The notes under the pieces are model-generated. The model was not told the DNA's origin. It ran no database searches and was given only the letters and a program-made list of their open reading frames with translations. From contig NZ_JAAMPF010000036.1 in assembly GCF_011074795.1 (NCBI RefSeq), positions 310,001 through 374,000 on the forward strand: a stretch of 64,000 bases of DNA, written 5' to 3'. Numbering within the stretch: the first letter of the stretch is position 1; the number at the start of each line of letters is the position of its first letter. Positions 23,458-31,501 of this stretch are shown here, one piece after another. The translations under genes were made by a program, and so were the position numbers. This DNA is from Marinobacter salicampi. Its GTDB lineage: Bacteria; Pseudomonadota; Gammaproteobacteria; Pseudomonadales; Oleiphilaceae.

Positions 23458-25806
23458 ATGAACAGTATTGCCAGGCGAATTGCAGATGAACTGGGGGTCC
23501 GTGAGCAGCAGGTGACTGCAACCGTTGAGATGCTGGACGGGGGCGCCACCGTGCCTTTCATCGCCCGCTACCGGAAGGAAGTAACCGGATCCCTTGACGA
23601 CAGCCAGCTGCGCAACCTAGAAGAGCGGCTACGCTATCTCCGTGAGCTGGAAGACCGTCGGGCTACCGTCCTCAAGAGTATCGACGAGCAGGGCAAGCTG
23701 TCTGATGAGCTGCGCAACGATATCCTTACCGCCGACACCAAAAATCGCCTGGAAGATCTGTACCTGCCCTACAAGCCCAAGCGCCGCACCAAGGCCCAGA
23801 TTGCCCGGGAAGCGGGCCTGGAGCCCCTGACCGATACACTGTACGACGATCCGACCCAGGATCCGGAAACCCTGGCGGCCGGCTATCTCAATGTCGACGC
23901 CGGTGTTGCCGATACCAAGGCGGCACTTGAAGGTGCCCGGGCCATTCTCATGGAGCGGTTTGCCGAGAACGCCACGCTGTTGGGAGCCTTGCGCGATTTC
24001 ATATGGCAGGAAGCGCAGCTGAAAGTCAGCGTTATTGAAGGCAAGGAAACCGAAGGCGCCAAGTTCCGTGATTACTTCGACCATGTCGAACCCCTGAAAA
24101 AAGTCCCGTCTCACCGGGCCCTGGCGATTCTCCGTGGTCGCAATGAGGGTGTGCTTTCCTACAGCCTGGTAGTGGGCGATAGCAATGACGACCGCCGTAC
24201 CCCGCATCCGGCGGAACAGCGGATCGCCGCGCACTGGCGCATTCGCGACCAGGGCCGTGCCGCCGATCGCTGGCTGGGGGAGGTGGTGCGCTGGACCTGG
24301 CGGGTCAAACTGTCGACCCAGATTGAAACCGATCTCATGTCCCAGGTCCGTGAAGCGGCCGAGACGGAGGCAATCAATGTGTTTGCGGCCAATCTGAAAG
24401 ACCTGCTGCTGCTGGCGCCGGCCGGCCCACGGCCAACCCTGGGACTGGATCCGGGCCTGCGAACAGGGGTAAAGGTGGCCATTATTGACGGCACCGGCCA
24501 GGTGGCCGGTCACGGAGCCATCTTCCCCCACGCCCCAGCCAACAAATGGGACCAATCCATTGAGCAGCTGGCGCGCTGGTGTCGGGAGTACCGGATTGAG
24601 CTCATCGCCATTGGTAACGGAACGGCTTCCAGGGAAACCGAGAAGCTTGCGGCCGACCTTATCAAACGTTATCCCGAACTGAACCTGGCGCGCATTGTGG
24701 TCAGTGAGTCCGGTGCCTCAATCTATTCTGCTTCCGAGTTCGCTTCCCGGGAGCTACCGGATCTGGACGTCACCATTCGCGGGGCGGTATCCATCGCGCG
24801 CCGGCTCCAGGATCCGCTGGCGGAGATGGTCAAGATCGAGCCCAAATCCATTGGCGTGGGCCAGTATCAGCACGATGTCTCCCAGGTGCAGCTGGCCCGC
24901 AGCCTTGATGCGGTGGTCGAAGACTGTGTGAACGGGGTGGGGGTCGACCTCAATACCGCCTCTATTCCATTGCTGGCCCGTGTTTCCGGCCTCAACCAGA
25001 CCATTGCCGAGAACATCATCGAATTCCGCAACCGAAACGGCATTTTCCGCAGCCGCAAGCAGCTGATGGATGTGGCCCGGCTCGGCGCCCGTACCTTCGA
25101 GCAGGCCGCAGGGTTTCTGCGGATTGCCGGCGGCGAAAATCCGCTGGACAGTTCGTCCGTTCACCCGGAAGCCTACGGCGTGGTGGAAGCCATTGCGGCC
25201 CGCAGCGGACGCAGGGTGGAACAGATTCTCGGCGACAGCAGTTTCCTGCGTTCCCTGAACCCCAACGACTTTGTTACCGAGCGCTTTGGTGTGCCTACCA
25301 TAAAGGATATTCTGTCCGAGCTGGAAAAGCCTGGTCGCGATCCCCGGCCTGAGTTCCGTTTTGCCAGCTTCCAGGAGGGTGTCGAAACCCTGAAGGATCT
25401 TGAGCCCGGCATGATACTGGAAGGTACGGTCACCAATGTCACCAACTTCGGGGCTTTCGTTGATATCGGGGTCCATCAGGATGGTCTGGTCCATATCTCG
25501 GCGCTTTCCCATTCGTTCATCAAGGACCCGCGGGAAGTGGTCAAGGCAGGGGATATTGTCAAGGTCAAGGTGATGGAGGTGGATATCCCGCGCAAGCGCA
25601 TCGCCCTTACCATGCGGCTGGACGACACCCCGGGGGCCGCTGAGCCAAGGGCAGGCCGGACCGAGACCCGGCCTGCGGGCAAATCATCGGACCGCAAACC
25701 TGGCAGTCGCAATGCCGGCCCGGCCAGCAGCGCAGGTTCGCCACCGAGCGCCATGGCAGGTGCGCTGGCACAGGCGCTGGCTTCAGCCGGAAAGAACAAA
25801 CGTTAG
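23458..25806 (+). CDS. tex: Tex-family RNA-binding transcription accessory protein
   Basis: A 782-residue Tex protein with the usual layout: helical N-terminal region, YqgF-like RNase-H fold around residues 320-450 (LGLDPGLRTGVKVAIIDGTG), helix-hairpin-helix repeats (NTASIPLLARVSGL) and a C-terminal S1 domain (LEGTVTNVTNFGAFVDIGVH). It binds RNA and has been linked to transcription and rescue of stalled complexes. The C-terminal tail is Pro/Arg/Ser rich. GAGGTTGC precedes the ATG. Confidence 0.95.
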   Translation: MNSIARRIADELGVREQQVTATVEMLDGGATVPFIARYRKEVTGSLDDSQLRNLEERLRYLRELEDRRATVLKSIDEQGKLSDELRNDILTADTKNRLEDLYLPYKPKRRTKAQIAREAGLEPLTDTLYDDPTQDPETLAAGYLNVDAGVADTKAALEGARAILMERFAENATLLGALRDFIWQEAQLKVSVIEGKETEGAKFRDYFDHVEPLKKVPSHRALAILRGRNEGVLSYSLVVGDSNDDRRTPHPAEQRIAAHWRIRDQGRAADRWLGEVVRWTWRVKLSTQIETDLMSQVREAAETEAINVFAANLKDLLLLAPAGPRPTLGLDPGLRTGVKVAIIDGTGQVAGHGAIFPHAPANKWDQSIEQLARWCREYRIELIAIGNGTASRETEKLAADLIKRYPELNLARIVVSESGASIYSASEFASRELPDLDVTIRGAVSIARRLQDPLAEMVKIEPKSIGVGQYQHDVSQVQLARSLDAVVEDCVNGVGVDLNTASIPLLARVSGLNQTIAENIIEFRNRNGIFRSRKQLMDVARLGARTFEQAAGFLRIAGGENPLDSSSVHPEAYGVVEAIAARSGRRVEQILGDSSFLRSLNPNDFVTERFGVPTIKDILSELEKPGRDPRPEFRFASFQEGVETLKDLEPGMILEGTVTNVTNFGAFVDIGVHQDGLVHISALSHSFIKDPREVVKAGDIVKVKVMEVDIPRKRIALTMRLDDTPGAAEPRAGRTETRPAGKSSDRKPGSRNAGPASSAGSPPSAMAGALAQALASAGKNKR

Positions 25807-25880
25807 CTTCGAATCAAAAGTTCAATAGCTCAGCCCGTGGTGTTGTAACCAGTACAGCCAGGGTTCTACAGGAGTCGCAC

Positions 25881-27434
25881 ATGGGTGTATCCCGTCAGCA
25901 GCTGTTCCACCAGTTCTCATCGACCCAGTGGGATGGCTTTCTGAAAGGCGTTGAAAAGGAGGGCCTTAGGGTTGACCAGCAGGGTAATATCGCCCAGACC
26001 CCGCACCCGGCCGGCCTGGGCTCAGCTCTGACTAACCCGCGGATAACCACGGACTACTCCGAGGCCCTGCTGGAACTCATCACCCCTGTCTGCGAAAGCA
26101 CGGAAGAGCTCCTGACCTCCCTGCGGGATATCCATCGCTATGTGCAGTCCCAGTTGGGTGACGAGCTCCTGTGGCCGGCCAGCATGCCTTGTGCACTGGA
26201 TGGCGACGCCAGTATTCCCATTGCCGAGTACGGCAGTTCCAACATTGGCCAGCTCAAGCACGTCTACCGGCAGGGGCTGGCGGTGAGATACGGGCGGATG
26301 ATGCAGAGCATTGCCGGAGCACACTATAACCTTTCGTTTCCCGACAGCTTCTGGCAGCTCTGGCAGGAGGCGCTGGAAGATAGCCAGCATCCCCAGGACT
26401 TCAAATCCCAGCAGTACTTCTGGCTGATCCGTAATTTCCGTCGCCGAAGCTGGCTGCTGATGCTTTTGTTCGGCGCCTCGCCCGCCCTCGATGCCAGTTT
26501 CGTAAAGACGATGCCCCATAATCTGGCGCAGTTTGACGACACCACCTGGTATGGCAAGGCCGCCACGTCCCTGCGCATGGGAGATCTGGGTTATCACAAC
26601 AATGCCCAGGCCTCCCTGGACATCTGTTTCAACAAACTGAGCACCTACACCGGCACCCTGGCACGGGCCATACACACGCCCTGGCCCCCCTATCAGGCGA
26701 TCGGTACCAAGCGCGATGGCAAGTTCATCCAGATCAATACCAATATCCTGCAGATCGAGAACGAGTATTACAGCGCGGTCCGACCCAAGCGTAATACCGA
26801 GCGGGAAGAGAAACCCATTCAGGCGTTGGAAGCCCGCGGGGTGGAGTATATCGAGGTGCGTTGTCTCGACCTGGACCCGTTTGCGGACGTGGGTATCAGC
26901 GAGGCCCAGATCGATTTCCTGGATCTGTTCCTGCTTGACTGCCTGATTTCGGATAGCCCCCTGATCGATGATGAAGAATGTGAGCGCCTGGACCACAACT
27001 ACAAGGACGTCATTAACCGGGGGCGGGATGCCAGTCTTAACCTCACCATTGCCAGCAGTGACGTACCGGTCCGGGAGGCGGGTCTGGAGTTGGTGGACAG
27101 CCTTGAACCCCTGGCGCTCAAGCTCGACCAGTGGCAGGGCCACGAACGCTACCGGAGGGCTCTGGCGGTGCAGCGGTCGAAGCTAATTGACCCCTCGCTG
27201 CTGCCGTCAGGGCAGGTGCTCAAGGCCATGGGTGATACTGGCAAGGGCCACCTCCAGTGGACCCTCGAGCAGGCGAGAAAGCATCAGCAGGATCTGCAGA
27301 AAGACCATCTGTCCGAGGTTAAACAGCGCGCCTTTGAAGCCATGGCCGAAACCTCCCGCCAGGAACAGCGAGACCTGGAAACCGCTGATACAATGGCGTT
27401 TGCGGACTACCTGGCCCATTACCTGGAGAGTTGA
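25881..27434 (+). CDS. gshA: Glutamate-cysteine ligase
   Basis: A 517-residue gamma-proteobacterial type glutamate-cysteine ligase, the first step of glutathione synthesis. The N-terminal GVEKEGLRV and the family segments TDYSEALLELITPV and YIEVRCLDLDPF are conserved. Its stop codon lies inside the first unit of an imperfect 21-bp tandem duplication. CAGGAG stands 10 bp before the ATG. Confidence 0.95.
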   Translation: MGVSRQQLFHQFSSTQWDGFLKGVEKEGLRVDQQGNIAQTPHPAGLGSALTNPRITTDYSEALLELITPVCESTEELLTSLRDIHRYVQSQLGDELLWPASMPCALDGDASIPIAEYGSSNIGQLKHVYRQGLAVRYGRMMQSIAGAHYNLSFPDSFWQLWQEALEDSQHPQDFKSQQYFWLIRNFRRRSWLLMLLFGASPALDASFVKTMPHNLAQFDDTTWYGKAATSLRMGDLGYHNNAQASLDICFNKLSTYTGTLARAIHTPWPPYQAIGTKRDGKFIQINTNILQIENEYYSAVRPKRNTEREEKPIQALEARGVEYIEVRCLDLDPFADVGISEAQIDFLDLFLLDCLISDSPLIDDEECERLDHNYKDVINRGRDASLNLTIASSDVPVREAGLELVDSLEPLALKLDQWQGHERYRRALAVQRSKLIDPSLLPSGQVLKAMGDTGKGHLQWTLEQARKHQQDLQKDHLSEVKQRAFEAMAETSRQEQRDLETADTMAFADYLAHYLES

Positions 27435-27464
27435 CATCAGTCTCTGGAGAGTTGACGTCAGGCT
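27423..27464. repeat. Imperfect 21-bp tandem duplication at gshA end
   Basis: CTGGAGAGTTGACATCAGTC and its following T are repeated immediately with two substitutions (A to G, T to G). The first unit contains the gshA stop codon. Confidence 0.85.
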
Positions 27465-27594
27465 CTGCGGACCTGGCGCACAGATCGTGGCACTGCCGCT
27501 TGTCACGCTTTGTAACGACTGTTAATTTTTGTTACACGGTGCATCCGGCACCGTCGGCGCGCAACGTGGCGCTGCAGGGTAAGCGGAGGCTGAC

Positions 27595-27807
27595 ATGGCC
27601 AGGGACATCAAATTGGGCTGGAACGCGGACGCGTTGAACAAGGCTTATCGACAGGGCCTGATGGCGGCCACAATCAATATGTCGCGCGAGCGCTGCCCCT
27701 ATCGTGGTGACGTGGTAATTGCGGCCTGGGAGGCTGGCTGGGAAGACGGTCGCCAGGTAATAGTGGATAGAGCGGCAGAGGCCGATATTCTCGGGCGCAT
27801 TGCCTGA
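27595..27807 (+). CDS. rmf: Ribosome modulation factor-like protein
   Basis: A 70-residue basic protein. RERCPYRG (31-38) and the Trp/Gly spacing in AAWEAGWEDGRQ match ribosome modulation factor, which pairs 70S ribosomes into inactive 100S dimers in stationary phase. It is slightly longer than the E. coli protein, with a different N terminus. AGCGGAGG lies 8 bases before the ATG. It is convergent with the FliL-like gene, 9 bp apart. Confidence 0.85.
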   Translation: MARDIKLGWNADALNKAYRQGLMAATINMSRERCPYRGDVVIAAWEAGWEDGRQVIVDRAAEADILGRIA

Positions 27808-27816
27808 ATCCGCTAC

Positions 27817-28272
27817 TTACCGCTGCACGACAAAGGATGTGAACAGTACGTCGTCTACTTGCACCTCGAGTTGCTGTTGCGCCAATACCTCATTGATCGC
27901 GCTCTTTGCCCTTTCCCGCAGATCCTGCTGCCCGGCAGGTGAGCTGAGCTCATCTACGTCAGTACTGTTACCCATAAGCATGACCAGTTCATGCCTTAAC
28001 CGGGGCATATGGGCATTCACGGCATCTTCCGCGGCCTCAGAGGAGGTTCGTAGGGTGACATCCGCTTTCAGGTAGGTCAGCTTGTTGTCGGATTTCCCCA
28101 CATGGGTAATAAAAGCCGGTTTCATATCCACATAAATCGTGGTCTTTGGCGTTGCCTCCCCACCTTCCTCAGCCATTTCCTCATCGGCCTGGGCCAATGC
28201 CTGGGGCAGGGTTGCAGGCAGCACCATCAGAGCTGAAGTCAGCACAAAAATGCAAAGGGGGCGTTTCTTCAT
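27817..28272 (-). CDS. FliL-like protein
   Basis: A 151-residue protein with a FliL-like domain (YVDMKPAFITHVG, YLKADVTLRTSS, LRERAKSAINEVLAQQQ, VDDVLFTSFVVQ). The N terminus looks like a cleavable signal peptide ending near ALAQA, rather than the lasting membrane anchor of flagellar FliL. No flagellar genes are nearby in the window. FliL proteins bind the stator; what this stand-alone version does is unknown. Confidence 0.85.
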   Translation of the reverse strand: MKKRPLCIFVLTSALMVLPATLPQALAQADEEMAEEGGEATPKTTIYVDMKPAFITHVGKSDNKLTYLKADVTLRTSSEAAEDAVNAHMPRLRHELVMLMGNSTDVDELSSPAGQQDLRERAKSAINEVLAQQQLEVQVDDVLFTSFVVQR

Positions 28273-28406
28273 AGGGTTGCAGTTCTTCAGGGTTTACGGT
28301 TAAGTGTGTGCCATTGGAAAACGTGGCAGTGCACAAAGAATAACAGCCCCCGGGTTCTGTTGCAGCTACCATGCCCTGACTGTTCATTCGTAATGAGGAA
28401 GCCCTG

Positions 28407-28916
28407 TTGAGCCGTAGACTTGTCTTTTTCCTGGTGTTTGCCGTGTGTGCAGGATTGCTGGCGGTGGCGTTTTACATGGAGTATGTCATGGGGCTCGAGC
28501 CCTGTCCCCTGTGCTGGCTCCAGCGAATAGCCTTCATAGCCGTTGGGGCAGTCAGCCTTTTGGCTGCGTTGCACAATCCACCAGGGTGGGGCGGTCGGGT
28601 TTATGGCCTGCTGCTGGCCGTATTCGCCGGTGCTGGCCTGGGAATTGCCGGACGCCAGTTGTGGCTTCAGAGTCTACCCGCCGACCAGGTGCCTGCCTGT
28701 GGACCATCCGTTGATTACCTGCTTGAGGTACTGCCCCTGTTTGAAGTTGTGGCGACCGCCCTGCGTGGAACCGGAGACTGCGCCAAAGTTCTCTGGCAGT
28801 TCATGGGGCTCAGTATCGCTGGCTGGAGTGCGGTATTTTTTACCCTGATGGTAATAACGGGCCTGGTATTGCTGGCCGGGTACCCGCGCCGCCGTGGCAG
28901 TATCAACCGATCCTGA
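28407..28916 (+). CDS. dsbB: Disulfide bond formation protein B
   Basis: A 169-residue inner-membrane protein with four helices. The two redox pairs are Cys33/Cys36 (EPCPLCWLQR) and Cys98/Cys125 (PACGPS, GDCAKV). It reoxidises DsbA and passes electrons to quinone. The start is TTG at 28407 with GAGGAA upstream. It is divergent from the FliL-like gene. Confidence 0.93.
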   Translation: MSRRLVFFLVFAVCAGLLAVAFYMEYVMGLEPCPLCWLQRIAFIAVGAVSLLAALHNPPGWGGRVYGLLLAVFAGAGLGIAGRQLWLQSLPADQVPACGPSVDYLLEVLPLFEVVATALRGTGDCAKVLWQFMGLSIAGWSAVFFTLMVITGLVLLAGYPRRRGSINRS

Positions 28917-29022
28917 TGGCCGGTTCTTTCGAGGTCACATTTTCTTGCCGCCGGGCGGTGGCTTGGGGTAACTTGAGATCACCGTCCAAGAACAATCGTA
29001 CTGCGCCAGATCGGGAGGCTTC

Positions 29023-29505
29023 ATGTTAGATAATTGCCACAATGCCAAGGAACGTTGGGGTGGCGTAAGTGAATTGATAGACCGCTGGCTCAAAGACCGC
29101 CAGCAACTGATTGTCAACTATTGCGAATTGACTGGCGCAGATGCAGGAGCTCCCACTTCGGCCATGCAGGAGAAGTTTATCCAGCTTTGCGAAGTGCTAC
29201 TTGATTATGTTTCAGCAGGGCACTTTGAGATTTACGAGCAGCTGATCCGGGAAGCAAAAGAATTTGACGACGGTGGCCTGGAGCTGGCTGCACGGATTTA
29301 CCCGCGTATTGAGCAAACCACCGAAGTGGCGTTGGCGTTTAACGACCAACTGGACGGTTCGCCTTTGACTGAAACCAACGTCAAGGTTCTCTTTGAGAGT
29401 CTGTCAAAGCTGGGAGAGAGCCTTGAAACCCGGTTTGAACTGGAAGACTTTCTGATTGAGCACCTGCATAACGTACATGCAGACAAGGTAATGTCCTCAG
29501 CCTGA
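29023..29505 (+). CDS. rsd: Rsd/AlgQ family anti-sigma-70 regulator
   Basis: A 160-residue protein of the Rsd/AlgQ family, which binds region 4 of the housekeeping sigma factor and frees RNA polymerase for alternative sigma factors. The start LDNCHNAKERWGGVSELIDR and the RQQLIVNYCEL motif are typical. In pseudomonads algQ lies beside a dsbB/dsbH gene, as it does here. A fast evolving C-terminal helix is normal in this family. Confidence 0.92.
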   Translation: MLDNCHNAKERWGGVSELIDRWLKDRQQLIVNYCELTGADAGAPTSAMQEKFIQLCEVLLDYVSAGHFEIYEQLIREAKEFDDGGLELAARIYPRIEQTTEVALAFNDQLDGSPLTETNVKVLFESLSKLGESLETRFELEDFLIEHLHNVHADKVMSSA

Positions 29506-29552
29506 TCGGCCTGCCTGTGGGCATTTCACTGCGGATGCCGCACAGGCTGGTT

Positions 29553-29583
29553 AAAAAGCATCACCCGGAAGTCCGGATGATGC
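29553..29583 (-). terminator. Intrinsic terminator of the FKBP gene
   Basis: GCATCA-CCCGG-AAGT-CCGG-A-TGATGC forms a long stem with a small internal mismatch. Read on the minus strand it is followed by TTTTTAACC, 13 bp past the FKBP stop codon. Confidence 0.87.
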
Positions 29584-29595
29584 CCGATTGCACTC

Positions 29596-30297
29596 TTAAG
29601 GATTGACTTCGATAAGCTCGACGTCGAACACGAGGGTTTCGTTAGGACCGATTGAGCGGTTGCCGCCGGGTCCGTAAGCAAGATCCGATGGGATGTACAG
29701 CTTGTAGCGGCTGCCTTCGTTCATCAGCTGCAGACCTTCAGTCCAGCCAGGAATCACCTGGGACAGCCCGAAGGTTACCGGCTCACCCCGTTCGCGGGAG
29801 CTGTCAAACACTTCACCGTCCAGCAATTCACCGGTGTAATGCACCTTGACCTCATCATCCGCCGTAGGTTTCGGTCCGTCGCCTTCCTCAAGAACTTCAT
29901 ACTGAAGCCCGGAAACCGTGGTTTTGACTTCATCCCGTTCAGCATTTTTGCTGAGGAAGGTTTCGCCGGCGGATTTGTTCTCTTCCCCAAGCTTGCTCAT
30001 CTGTTCCATCTGCTCTGCCTGAAGCTTCTGCTGGTAGCTTTGCAGCGCGGTCTGGATTTCCTCTCTGGTCATACGGGCTTCTTCGCCACCTTCAGTGGCG
30101 TGGCGAATGCCTTGCAGAAACTGTTCTACCTCCAGATCAGGCAGATCGCTGAGCATGCGTTCACCCATTACCAGGCCCATGCCGTAGCTGACTTTTTCAT
30201 CGTCGGTGTCCAGGGCAGGTTCGGCCACCGCCAGTGTGCTTGCAATGCCGCCGCCGATAACAGCGACCACCGCCAGGGCGATCAACGTTTTTTTCAT
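29596..30297 (-). CDS. FKBP-type peptidyl-prolyl isomerase (FkpA/Mip-like)
   Basis: A 233-residue exported FKBP. A signal peptide (AVAVVAVIGGGIAS then AVAEP) is followed by a helical dimerisation domain (about residues 35-120) and a C-terminal FKBP domain with VHYTGELLDGEVFDSS and VIPGWTEGLQLM active-site motifs. It is expected to speed proline isomerisation of periplasmic or outer-membrane proteins. FkpA, FklB and Mip share this plan and I cannot choose a symbol with certainty. Confidence 0.9.
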   Translation of the reverse strand: MKKTLIALAVVAVIGGGIASTLAVAEPALDTDDEKVSYGMGLVMGERMLSDLPDLEVEQFLQGIRHATEGGEEARMTREEIQTALQSYQQKLQAEQMEQMSKLGEENKSAGETFLSKNAERDEVKTTVSGLQYEVLEEGDGPKPTADDEVKVHYTGELLDGEVFDSSRERGEPVTFGLSQVIPGWTEGLQLMNEGSRYKLYIPSDLAYGPGGNRSIGPNETLVFDVELIEVNP

Positions 30298-30425
30298 GGA
30301 TACGTCCTCAACTCGGTTTGCTTTGTCATTGAAGTGCGAAACGTTAACCCGTTTAAAGCCGGGACGCCACTAAAGAAGGCGAAACCGGCCGGCTCGTCGA
30401 GCCATAGAGCAGAGGATTTAAGGAG

Positions 30426-30836
30426 TCAGGAGTCGTTGTGAGACGGACTCTGATCAAGTCGGAAAGGTGCGGTGTACGGGGCCTGCCAGTCGTCGTTGGA
30501 CTCCCCGGGAATCCTTTGCGAGGGTGTCTCGCCCGCCCAGTCTTCGATTGCCAGGGCATTCCACGGACCTTGGGCCGGCGGCTTGTCCGCATAATGCCAG
30601 TTGCCTTCGGTATCCTGCCATTTAAATACGATAGAAGGGCCTTCATCAGTAATAGGCGCAGGAACTTCACCCTCGAACGCGGGTATGGCAGGCTTCTTTT
30701 CGGGCTCCAATGGTGTGCTCAGATCAGCATCGGATGTGATGGAGTCGGTATCCGGGTCGTGAATACCGAAGACGATCAGCATCAGCAGCAGACCAAGGGC
30801 GGGGAAGGCGAGACGGATCAGCCAGCGCATAATCAT
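30426..30836 (-). CDS. DUF4124-type membrane-anchored protein
   Basis: A 136-residue protein with an N-terminal membrane helix (about residues 5-23) and, in its periplasmic part, FKWQDTEGNWHYADKPP, the core of DUF4124. Function unknown. It overlaps the upstream TIGR02444-type gene by 4 bp (ATGA), so the two are translationally coupled. Confidence 0.75.
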   Translation of the reverse strand: MIMRWLIRLAFPALGLLLMLIVFGIHDPDTDSITSDADLSTPLEPEKKPAIPAFEGEVPAPITDEGPSIVFKWQDTEGNWHYADKPPAQGPWNALAIEDWAGETPSQRIPGESNDDWQAPYTAPFRLDQSPSHNDS

Positions 30837-31363
30837 AGAAGCTCTCCTTCCATGCTCTTGCGATGCAATTCCAGTCGCCTGCTGAGCGCAAGGATGAGGT
30901 GTTCGGTGTGAGGGGTCATGTCTGGGTTTCCCGGCGCCGCATTTCTCAGGTTCTGAGCCAGCAGACGGCTTAAAGTATTGTGATCGGCTAATGCCTTTGA
31001 CTGCGCAGCAAGTCCATCAAAAGCCAGCGCCAGTTCAACTTGTTCGGCTTCCAGTTCTGCCTGTGCCAGCCTGGATCTCAGGCTGGCACAGGCAGAACTT
31101 TTCGGCAGCGCCTGACGCAGGGTCCTGAGTGGCCCTGTCATACCGCTGCGCCAGCGAGCTGAGCCATCGGGCTCCTGCTCGAACCGTTGTCCAAGAGTCG
31201 CCAGCCAGCAGGCGCAAAGGATTCTGGTCACGCTCCAGCCATTTTTCTGTAAATTCAGGCAGTGCTCGCGAATACCCTGGTCGCGCCAGATGTCCAGCGC
31301 AAAATCCCAGAGAGGAGAATCCAGCACCAGCCCTTGAGCAGAGGGTAGTTCTTGTTCTTCCAT
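30833..31363 (-). CDS. TIGR02444/DUF2390 family protein
   Basis: A 176-residue cytoplasmic protein of the TIGR02444 family: LWDFALDIWRDQGIREHCL near the N terminus and ILCACWLATLG further on match. Function unknown; relatives often sit next to an ABC-F gene, as here. Its coding sequence holds a perfect inverted repeat with 21-bp arms at 31053-31099. The divergent ABC-F gene starts 138 bp away. Confidence 0.8.
   Translation of the reverse strand: MEEQELPSAQGLVLDSPLWDFALDIWRDQGIREHCLNLQKNGWSVTRILCACWLATLGQRFEQEPDGSARWRSGMTGPLRTLRQALPKSSACASLRSRLAQAELEAEQVELALAFDGLAAQSKALADHNTLSRLLAQNLRNAAPGNPDMTPHTEHLILALSRRLELHRKSMEGELL
31053..31099. repeat. Perfect inverted repeat, 21-bp arms, inside a CDS
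   Basis: The left arm 31053-31073 (AGTTCTGCCTGTGCCAGCCT plus G) and right arm 31079-31099 are exact reverse complements around GATCT. The DNA remains in frame and codes for SACASLRSRLAQAEL in the TIGR02444-type protein. No T-run follows, so it is not a standard terminator. Confidence 0.95.
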
Positions 31364-31501
31364 GGCGTCCTGACTCCGATCTGTCGTCCGCTCCGTGGCT
31401 CCGATCTTTCTGGCAACTTGATGCCCAGCAGGTCGCAGTTATTGATTCAGTATGCCTTCCGACGATAACAGCCGCAGAAGGTTCCCTGTTAGAATGCCTC
31501 C

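Noticed and set aside
26022..27143. Long minus-strand frame opposite gshA
   Set aside because: Shadow of the gshA reading frame; no ribosome site or known motif.
31053..31099. Intrinsic terminator at the long palindrome
   Set aside because: No T-run on either side and it lies inside an intact coding frame.
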